Shown: one piece after another, positions 41,479 through 46,583 of the stretch
Position numbering within the stretch: position 1 is the stretch's first letter
Layout: the number at the start of each line of letters is the position of its first letter
Assembly (NCBI GenBank): GCA_047606825.1
Contig: JASGDY010000074.1
Location: 1-46,583, forward strand
Direction: 5' to 3'
Length of the DNA stretch: 46,583 bases
Source of the DNA: Rhizosphaericola sp047606825
Lineage (GTDB): Bacteria; Bacteroidota; Bacteroidia; Chitinophagales; Chitinophagaceae
Program-made: the position numbers and the translations under genes
The notes under the pieces: model-generated
What the model was told of the DNA's origin: nothing
Seen by the model: the letters and a program-made list of their open reading frames with translations, nothing else
Database searches by the model: none

Positions 41479-41529
41479 GAACACCTCTGCCGCCATTCCC
41501 GCCTACGGGGAATGACAGCAGAGGTGTTC
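41479..41529. repeat. Dispersed palindromic repeat, copy 2
   Basis: Arms 41479-41500 and 41508-41529 pair at 20 of 22 positions, from GAACACCTCTGCC outside to CATTCCC inside. Same core as copies 1 and 3, with a different middle segment of the arm. Confidence 0.82.
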
Positions 41530-41638
41530 ATTGTTTATATAGGGTTTTATGTATAAAGAATGATGGTTTAGTAATCCATGAACGAACAAGCGTGTCATCA
41601 CGGTGCGGGTGTTCATTTTCTGCCAATACATTCGTTTT

Positions 41639-41646
41639 TATCTTTG
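41639..41646 (+). promoter_or_regulatory. Promoter -7 box, TATCTTTG, for lpxH
   Basis: Exact TAnnTTTG match 15 bp before the ATG at 41662. It lies downstream of the earlier in-frame ATG at 41578, so it decides the start. Confidence 0.65.
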
Positions 41647-41661
41647 CAGAATTTCATAACC

Positions 41662-42450
41662 ATGCAGCTTCCAGAAGGAAAGAAAATATATTTTTTGTCA
41701 GACTTCCATCTTGGTACGCCGGACTGGGAACGCAGTCTGGTGCGCGAAAAGAAAGTCGTGCAGTTTCTCGAACAGGCGAGGAAGGACGCTGCCATGATTT
41801 TAGTGGTTGGCGATATGTTTGACTTCTGGTTTGAGTACAAAGATGTCGTGCCGAAAGGCTACGTGCGTCTTTTGGGCAAGTTAGCGGAGATAACGGATGC
41901 GGGCATTCCGGTACATTTTTTTATCGGGAACCATGATATGTGGATGCGTGGTTATCTTGAACGCGAACTGAACATTCCGGTGTATGACCAGCCGCAGACA
42001 TATCACTGGGACGGCAAACAGTTCTATATTGGACACGGTGACGGCCTGGGCCCGGGCGACCACGGCTATAAGTTTTTGAAAAAAATATTCCGCAACAGAA
42101 TCTGCCAGACACTGTTTGGTGCGTTGCATCCATGGCTGGGCACCGGCATTGCCAATTATTTCAGTCGGGCGAGCCGTGCCAAGACCGGCAGCGAGGACGC
42201 TATATGGCTGGGCAACGAAAAGGAATGGCTGGTCGTGTATTCCAATGAAGTGTTGGACAAGGAATACTTCGATTATTTTATTTTTGGACATAGGCACTAT
42301 CCTGTCGATATTTTGTTGAAAAACGGCAAGAGCCGTTATATCAATCTGGGAGACTGGATCACTAATTTTACGTATGTTGTTTTTGACGGCAATAGCCTGC
42401 AACTGAAAAAATTTGAAGGCGACATTCTCACGGATAAAACGATGGCATGA
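41662..42450 (+). CDS. lpxH: UDP-2,3-diacylglucosamine diphosphatase
   Basis: Hydrolyses UDP-2,3-diacylglucosamine to lipid X in lipid A synthesis, at the inner face of the membrane. From the ATG at 41662 the protein has 262 residues. Calcineurin-fold metal motifs appear in order: SDFHLGTPDW near 11-20, VVGDMFDFWFEY, FIGNHDMWMRGYLE, YIGHGDGLGPGDHGYK and FGHRHYP. The start is set by the TATCTTTG box 15 bp upstream. Its stop overlaps the next gene's start in an ATGA, which suggests translational coupling. It complements kdsB in lipopolysaccharide synthesis. Confidence 0.92.
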   Translation: MQLPEGKKIYFLSDFHLGTPDWERSLVREKKVVQFLEQARKDAAMILVVGDMFDFWFEYKDVVPKGYVRLLGKLAEITDAGIPVHFFIGNHDMWMRGYLERELNIPVYDQPQTYHWDGKQFYIGHGDGLGPGDHGYKFLKKIFRNRICQTLFGALHPWLGTGIANYFSRASRAKTGSEDAIWLGNEKEWLVVYSNEVLDKEYFDYFIFGHRHYPVDILLKNGKSRYINLGDWITNFTYVVFDGNSLQLKKFEGDILTDKTMA

Positions 42451-43268
42451 AGTGGCAATTGATGATACTATGTTTTTTGTTTTGTTGTCAGGCAAGCGTC
42501 TGGGCACAGCAGGACACGGCAGCTTTATTTCAAAAACGTCAAACTATAAACGGCTGCTACGCTTCGTTTTCTGTTGACAATTTGGGAAATGTCTATGCGC
42601 TTTCGTTGAGTGGCAACCAGTTAAAGAAGATGGCGCCAAACGGCGATTCGCTTGGCATTTTTAACGATGTCAAGCAATATGGAAACATCTATGGGATGGA
42701 CGTCTCCAATCCACTCAAGCTGTTGCTGTATTACCGCAGTTTTGCAACGATAATCGTACTGGATCGTTTTCTTAACAATATCAATAAAATTGATTTGCGT
42801 CAGGCGGGCATCCTGCAAGCCAAGGCGGTGTGCCAGAGCTACGACAACCAGGTTTGGGTTTTTGACCAACAGGAATGTAAATTAAAAAAAGTTGGAGAGA
42901 ACTGCAAGATGCTGTTTAGTTCCGATGATTTTAGGGTGATCTTTAACCTACCATTTAACCCGACGACGATTGTCGACCACGATGGAAGCCTTTATCTATA
43001 CGATGAAGCGCAAGGCTGGACGGTCATGGATTATTACGGTGCCGTTAAGAAAGAATATCCATCACCACATTGGAAAAACATTGGTGTCTATGGAAAAATC
43101 CTATACGGCTGGAACAATCAACAGTTATGTTTGTTGAACCTTGATAACTATGTTTTGAAAACCTATAATCTTCCGATTGATTTCCAGAATATAAAATCCT
43201 TGTGTTTGTTGGACGGCAGGCTATATGTCTTGGATGACGGTGGGATTGGTGTTTATAGCATTCAGTAA
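42447..43268 (+). CDS. Exported protein of unknown function, probable beta-propeller
   Basis: The 273-residue protein begins with a signal peptide (LMILCFLFCCQASVWAQ). The mature part has repeated short strand blocks with aromatic and Asn-Gly turns (SVDNLGNVYALSLSGNQLKKM, VWVFDQQECKLKKVG, GSLYLYDEAQGW, LDGRLYVLDDGGIGVYSI), the look of a beta-propeller of NHL or quinoprotein type. I see no catalytic motif. It starts in the last codons of lpxH (ATGA overlap), so the two are co-translated; a link to the outer membrane is inferred from that only. Confidence 0.78.
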   Translation: MKWQLMILCFLFCCQASVWAQQDTAALFQKRQTINGCYASFSVDNLGNVYALSLSGNQLKKMAPNGDSLGIFNDVKQYGNIYGMDVSNPLKLLLYYRSFATIIVLDRFLNNINKIDLRQAGILQAKAVCQSYDNQVWVFDQQECKLKKVGENCKMLFSSDDFRVIFNLPFNPTTIVDHDGSLYLYDEAQGWTVMDYYGAVKKEYPSPHWKNIGVYGKILYGWNNQQLCLLNLDNYVLKTYNLPIDFQNIKSLCLLDGRLYVLDDGGIGVYSIQ

Positions 43269-43285
43269 AAAGGCATTGGAGAAAG

Positions 43286-43337
43286 TGAACACCTTACCGT
43301 CATTCCCGCGTAGGTGGGAATGACGGTAAGGTGTTCA
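43286..43337. repeat. Dispersed palindromic repeat, copy 3
   Basis: Perfect 22-bp arms (43286-43307 with 43316-43337) around an 8-base loop GCGTAGGT; the inner part is ATTCCC-N8-GGGAAT and the outer part TGAACACC / GGTGTTCA. No T tail, so it is a repeat rather than a standard terminator, though it could act as one. Confidence 0.88.
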
Positions 43338-43414
43338 TTATTTAGTTAAGTGTTCATAGCTTGGGAATCATTGCACATTTTTATCCTATATACACACTAT
43401 ATCAATTTTCTATC

Positions 43415-44554
43415 ATGAATGAATTTTTGAACTTTCAGATTTTGGACAATTCCGTCAAGGCGATATTGATAGCGATTGGCGTGATGCTGTTTGCCTTTTT
43501 TATCAGGCGGTTGGTATCCCAGGTGATTGCCAATTTTATCATCCGCTTTTCCCCTAAGGACGAAAAGCGCACCCACAGTATTGATTTTAAACAATACATT
43601 TCTATTCCATTAGGCGACCTTATTTTTATTCTTATTGCTTTTGCGGCGTTGGACAAGCTGAATGCTCCGTCATTCTTTGCGGTCAAGATATATAAGAAAA
43701 TAACGATTGACCGGATGTTGGAATCACTTTCCCAGATTGTCGTTATCTATTGCGCATTTAGGCTGTTTACGGGCATTTCGAAATTTTTGTTTGCGTTATG
43801 GCGCAACAAGGCGGAGAAGTCCAAGAACAAATCGGCGATGCAGTTGATTGGGGTTGTCGGCGGGATTGTCAATGCGCTGTTGATCATGTTTGCCATGATG
43901 ACGATTGTCAATATCGCGTTTGGTGTCAATGTGGGCGGTTTCCTTGCTGGTTTAGGTATCTTCTCGGCTGCCGTCGCGTTGGCGGGAAAGGAAAGCCTGG
44001 AAAACCTGATTGCGTCCTTTGTCATCTTTTTGGACAATCCGTTTTATATTGGAGACTATGTGAGCGTCGGCTCTGACGAAGGGACCATCGAAAGTATTGG
44101 GTTGCGTAGTTCACGGCTTCGTTCACCTGACCAGGTTGTCATCGTCGTGCCTAACAAAAAAATGGTGGACTCCGTCGTTACCAACTTTTCTTTGCGGACC
44201 AAATGGCGCTATATCGAGACACTGGAAGTGACGTTGTCCGCGACGAGTGAGCAACTGCGGTCGTTACAGAGCGCGATAGCCGACATCCTGAAATCGGAGG
44301 AAAAAGTAGACAGCCAGTTTGTGTATTTGAAAGAAACGGGCAAGAGCGCACACTTGATTTATATTGAATTATCCATTGTCGTCGGACCGGCCATGCAGGA
44401 TGTCTACGATGTGTATAGCCATATCAACGAACAAATCAACGACCTATTCAAAAAACGGAACATCGCATTTGCACAGGAAAGTAGCACGGTGTCAATCGTG
44501 ACGGAGAAGTCGGAAAGTCAGGAAGACCATAAGTCTGAAGCAGAACAAAAGTAG
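43415..44554 (+). CDS. Small-conductance mechanosensitive channel family protein (MscS)
   Basis: Releases solutes on osmotic downshock. From the ATG at 43415 the protein has 379 residues; an ATG at 43361 would add 18 residues that do not fit a membrane N-terminus. There are four membrane helices; the pore helix is FLAGLGIFSAAVALAGKESLENLIASF with the Gly/Ala pattern of TM3. The beta domain follows (NPFYIGDYVSVGSDEGTIESIGLRSSRLR, then VVPNKKM). The C-terminal tail is acidic. Downstream is a bidirectional terminator shared with pheS. Confidence 0.92.
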   Translation: MNEFLNFQILDNSVKAILIAIGVMLFAFFIRRLVSQVIANFIIRFSPKDEKRTHSIDFKQYISIPLGDLIFILIAFAALDKLNAPSFFAVKIYKKITIDRMLESLSQIVVIYCAFRLFTGISKFLFALWRNKAEKSKNKSAMQLIGVVGGIVNALLIMFAMMTIVNIAFGVNVGGFLAGLGIFSAAVALAGKESLENLIASFVIFLDNPFYIGDYVSVGSDEGTIESIGLRSSRLRSPDQVVIVVPNKKMVDSVVTNFSLRTKWRYIETLEVTLSATSEQLRSLQSAIADILKSEEKVDSQFVYLKETGKSAHLIYIELSIVVGPAMQDVYDVYSHINEQINDLFKKRNIAFAQESSTVSIVTEKSESQEDHKSEAEQK

Positions 44555-44582
44555 TCAGTGTTCGGTTGACAGTAGTCAGTAA

Positions 44583-44622
44583 AAAATTGCCACGAAACCA
44601 ACAGTTGTTTCGTGGCAATTTT
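44583..44622. terminator. Bidirectional terminator between mscS and pheS
   Basis: Stem AATTGCCACGAAAC / GTTTCGTGGCAATT (44585-44598 with 44607-44620), with A run before and T run after, so it can serve both converging genes. Confidence 0.9.
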
Positions 44623-44626
44623 TCTT

Positions 44627-45655
44627 CTAAATACCGCCCGTAAATTCTTTCAGGAAACGGACATCGTTTTGCGAATAAAGGCGTAGGTCGTTGACCCGAT
44701 ATTTTAATTGGCAGATACGTTCCATACCCATACCGAAGGCAAAACCCGTGTATTTTTTGGAGTCGATGCCAAAGTTTTCCAATACGTTGGGATGTACCAT
44801 GCCGCTACCGAGGATCTCGACCCAGCCTGTGTGTTTGCAGACGGTACAGCCGTCGCCGCCGCATATCAGGCAGCTAATGTCCATTTCGGCACTTGGTTCC
44901 GTGAACGGAAAATAACTCGGACGGAAACGAATCTTGACGTCCTGTCCAAACATTTCCTTGACGAAGAAATAAAGCGTCTGTTTGAGGTCGCCGAAGCTTA
45001 CATTTTCGTCAATATACAACCCTTCTACCTGATGGAAAAAGCAGTGCGCACGTGCGCTGATGGTTTCATTGCGGTACACTTTACCGGGGCAGATGATGCG
45101 GATAGGCAGTTTGTTGTTTTCCATGACGCGCGCCTGTACACTGCTGGTGTGGGTACGCAAGAGCCAGCTTGGGTTTTGGTGGATGTAGAAAGTGTCCTGC
45201 ATGTCGCGCGCGGGATGGTCTTCAGGGAGGTTCATCGCCGTGAAATTATGCCAATCATCCTCTATTTCCGGACCTTCCGCCACGGCAAATCCGAGACGTT
45301 TGAATATAGAGATGATGCGGTTGCGCACGATGCTCATCGGGTGACGCGTACCGACCGCTATCTGCTCGCCGGGCAGGAAGATGTCTTGTGCCGCGTCGGC
45401 GTTGTCCGCAATGGTCGTGCTGTCTTTCAGCGCGTTGTATTTTTCTTCGGCAAACGCTTTGAACTCGTTCATCAACTGTCCAAATGCTTTCTTTTTTTCG
45501 ACGGGAACGTTTTTCATCTCGCCCATCAAGGCTTTGACGAGACCTTTCGTCCCCAAAAATCTTACGCGAAATGCTTCTGTTTCCGCAGGAGTGGCAGCCG
45601 TTGCGGTGCTGATTTCCTGTTTATATGTTTCAATCTGTTGTAGTAACGCTTCCAT
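44627..45655 (-). CDS. pheS: Phenylalanine--tRNA ligase alpha subunit
   Basis: Catalytic subunit that charges tRNA-Phe. The 342-residue protein has the N-terminal coiled coil (1-85), class II motif 2 (CPGKVYRNETISARAHCFFHQ), and motif 3 (GFAFGMGMERICQLKY). Between them is CLICGGDGCTVCK, a Cys-x2-Cys-x4-Cys-x2-Cys set that looks like a zinc site and is a feature of some PheS proteins. pheT is not adjacent in this window. A TATCTTCG box ends 12 bp before the ATG. Confidence 0.96.
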   Translation of the reverse strand: MEALLQQIETYKQEISTATAATPAETEAFRVRFLGTKGLVKALMGEMKNVPVEKKKAFGQLMNEFKAFAEEKYNALKDSTTIADNADAAQDIFLPGEQIAVGTRHPMSIVRNRIISIFKRLGFAVAEGPEIEDDWHNFTAMNLPEDHPARDMQDTFYIHQNPSWLLRTHTSSVQARVMENNKLPIRIICPGKVYRNETISARAHCFFHQVEGLYIDENVSFGDLKQTLYFFVKEMFGQDVKIRFRPSYFPFTEPSAEMDISCLICGGDGCTVCKHTGWVEILGSGMVHPNVLENFGIDSKKYTGFAFGMGMERICQLKYRVNDLRLYSQNDVRFLKEFTGGI

Positions 45656-45667
45656 AATTTGAGACTG

Positions 45668-45675
45668 CGAAGATA
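45668..45675 (-). promoter_or_regulatory. Promoter -7 box variant, TATCTTCG, for pheS
   Basis: TAnnTTCG on the minus strand, 12 bp before the pheS ATG; one base from the consensus. Confidence 0.5.
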
Positions 45676-45750
45676 ATCATTGCGAAAGGATTTTGGTTGA
45701 GTGTTTTAAATTTTCGATGGCTTTGACACACGCGAAACGCATGGACCCAA

Positions 45751-45802
45751 CGTCGTTAGGTTACGCCGCTGGTGCTATCACCAAGAGCGTAAGCTAACGA
45801 CG
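45751..45802. repeat. Inverted repeat with inner hairpin
   Basis: Arms 45751-45766 and 45787-45802 pair at 15 of 16 positions (CGTCGTTAGGTTACGC). Inside, TGGTGCTATCACCA can form a second hairpin. It lies between the DUF2480 gene and pheS; it lacks a T tail on either strand close to the stem. Confidence 0.7.
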
Positions 45803-45832
45803 CCAACGGTTGAAAACAATATAAATATACAG

Positions 45833-46345
45833 TTACGCCTTCTTTTTATAAACCGGGACAGTGCTGCAAGGCTCGCCGTACATGATGCTTTTGGCGACGG
45901 GACGCAGGATGCTTGTAATCTCGGCATAAGCTGAAGCCGGAATGGTTCTGTCTCCGCAACCTTTGACAACGACGCGGCCGTCGAAATAGGCTGACGGTTG
46001 GATGGCGGTTTTTATATTGGACAGGATTTTCTGTTCGATGAAGGATTCCTTTGTCCCAATATGGATTTCGGCTGCGAATGGCTGCAACAGGCTTGCCAAA
46101 AGCATATATGCCCAATTGGGAATCAGCGTATCGGTTGTCAAGGTAATGACCACGTATTGGTCTTGGTAACTGCTCCAGTCAATCTGTGAAAGCTGTTCGC
46201 GGAAATGTTTTTCCTTGAGTATCTGTCCCATGAAAAGAAAGCCGGTGAGGTCGATGACCATCGGGGCCTCTTTTGGGTAAAAATTTTCCAAGTCTATCGT
46301 GACGATGCCGCTCTGCGCGATTTTGTTGATGATTTCTTCTCCCAT
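45833..46345 (-). CDS. DUF2480 family protein
   Basis: The 170-residue protein matches the DUF2480 family known from Bacteroidota: the N-terminal block INKIAQSGIVTIDLENFYP, DLTGFLFMGQILKEKHFRE and the end KGCGDRTIPASAYAEITSIL. No signal peptide or membrane helix; probably cytosolic. Function is unknown. A promoter box TATCTTTG lies 19 bp upstream, and TAAGGAG near the ATG is an unusually good Shine-Dalgarno for this organism group. The family call is from memory of its consensus. Confidence 0.82.
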   Translation of the reverse strand: MGEEIINKIAQSGIVTIDLENFYPKEAPMVIDLTGFLFMGQILKEKHFREQLSQIDWSSYQDQYVVITLTTDTLIPNWAYMLLASLLQPFAAEIHIGTKESFIEQKILSNIKTAIQPSAYFDGRVVVKGCGDRTIPASAYAEITSILRPVAKSIMYGEPCSTVPVYKKKA

Positions 46346-46364
46346 GACTGCTCCTTATGAAGTG

Positions 46365-46372
46365 CAAAGATA
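46365..46372 (-). promoter_or_regulatory. Promoter -7 box, TATCTTTG, for the DUF2480 gene
   Basis: Exact TAnnTTTG match on the minus strand, 19 bp before the ATG; a TAAGGAG sits between. Confidence 0.6.
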
Positions 46373-46489
46373 CAACGAATGCGAATGAAGCGTGCGTTTT
46401 GCCAATTCATGGAGGACTGGAATGTGCATGCTCTTTTTGTATGTTCGTCGAACAGATTTTATACCAAACACAATAATAAAACAGTCTGA

Positions 46490-46520
46490 TTTGGAAGATT
46501 GGATTTTTTTATTACATTTG
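46490..46520 (+). promoter_or_regulatory. Complete -33/-7 promoter at the right end
   Basis: TTTG (46490-46493), 19-bp spacer, TACATTTG (46513-46520): a full match to the Bacteroidota pattern, 19 bp before the ATG at 46540. Confidence 0.65.
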
Positions 46521-46539
46521 GGCTATATAATAAAAGTGC

Positions 46540-46583
46540 ATGGCCCTACCAAAAACAATTCCGGTTAAGGAATCCGAAAAAGA
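46540..46583 (+). CDS. Start of an unidentified gene (partial)
   Basis: An ATG at 46540 opens a frame reading MALPKTIPVKESEK up to the window edge. A full promoter just upstream supports a real start. The few residues faintly recall N-termini of winged-helix or IS630-type transposase proteins, but 14 residues are too few to name it. Confidence 0.5.
   Translation, partial: MALPKTIPVKESEK

Noticed and set aside
1306..43337. CRISPR array made of the repeated hairpins
   Set aside because: Copies are scattered over 42 kb, not in tandem with regular spacers, and no cas gene is present.

Overview
The window reads as a chromosomal segment of a Bacteroidota bacterium, probably a Chitinophagaceae-like member of the Chitinophagales. 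This rests on several things seen here: promoter boxes of the Bacteroidota form TAnnTTTG in front of many genes, few Shine-Dalgarno sequences, a fused SecDF, a DUF2480 protein, a Bacteroidota-type nucleoid-associated protein, an HU-CCDC81-like membrane protein, and the divergent birA / rsfS-ftsH arrangement. Most genes are housekeeping genes of moderate GC. I see no rRNA, tRNA or CRISPR array and no complete insertion sequence.

Layout. 1-2.8 kb: threonine operon (3' end of thrA, thrB, thrC). 2.8-5.4 kb, minus strand: an exported class II cyclic-nucleotide phosphodiesterase, a lipoprotein and a nucleoid-associated protein. 5.5-9.5 kb: transglycosylase mtgA, an FKBP isomerase, a noncoding stretch with a 125-bp inverted-repeat element, and katG. 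9.6-12.4 kb: a MntA/HepT type VII toxin-antitoxin pair running into the 3' end of nnr, then tsaC. 12.5-17.1 kb: dapD, an outer-membrane barrel protein, kdsB and groES-groEL. 17.4-22.8 kb: HU-CCDC81-like membrane protein, small membrane protein, FKBP-like lipoprotein and secDF. 22.8-24.8 kb: an AT-richer stretch with an epoxide hydrolase and a geneless tail, probably acquired. 24.8-32.2 kb: CPA1 antiporter, acyltransferase, a lone MlaE permease, a Tat-exported dipeptide epimerase, a flavin-type oxidase-fold protein and a P1B metal ATPase with an altered phosphorylation motif. 32.2-34.3 kb: an alpha-oxoamine synthase (sphingolipid or sulfonolipid type) bracketed by two inverted copies of a 141-142 bp MITE-like element. 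34.4-46.6 kb: ubiA-type prenyltransferase, ruvX, LLM oxidoreductase, a hydrolase remnant, an MBL hydrolase, birA, rsfS-ftsH, lpxH, an exported unknown protein, mscS, pheS, DUF2480 and the start of a further gene.

How the genes work together. Many supply the envelope: KDO activation (kdsB), lipid A (lpxH), peptidoglycan (mtgA, dapD for diaminopimelate), lipid transport (mlaE), an unusual lipid base (alpha-oxoamine synthase) and export (secDF). Others cover protein quality and stress (groESL, ftsH, FKBP, katG, nnr) and translation (pheS, rsfS, tsaC).

The least ordinary content is in the small repeats and a few proteins. There are three copies of a hairpin whose core is ATTCCC-N6-8-GGGAAT and whose outer arms differ between copies yet stay complementary. 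There are nested palindromes around the alpha-oxoamine synthase. Several genes have a promoter box only 4-7 bp before the start codon, which suggests leaderless messages. The metal ATPase reads DKTRT where DKTGT is expected. I found no large undescribed multi-gene system.
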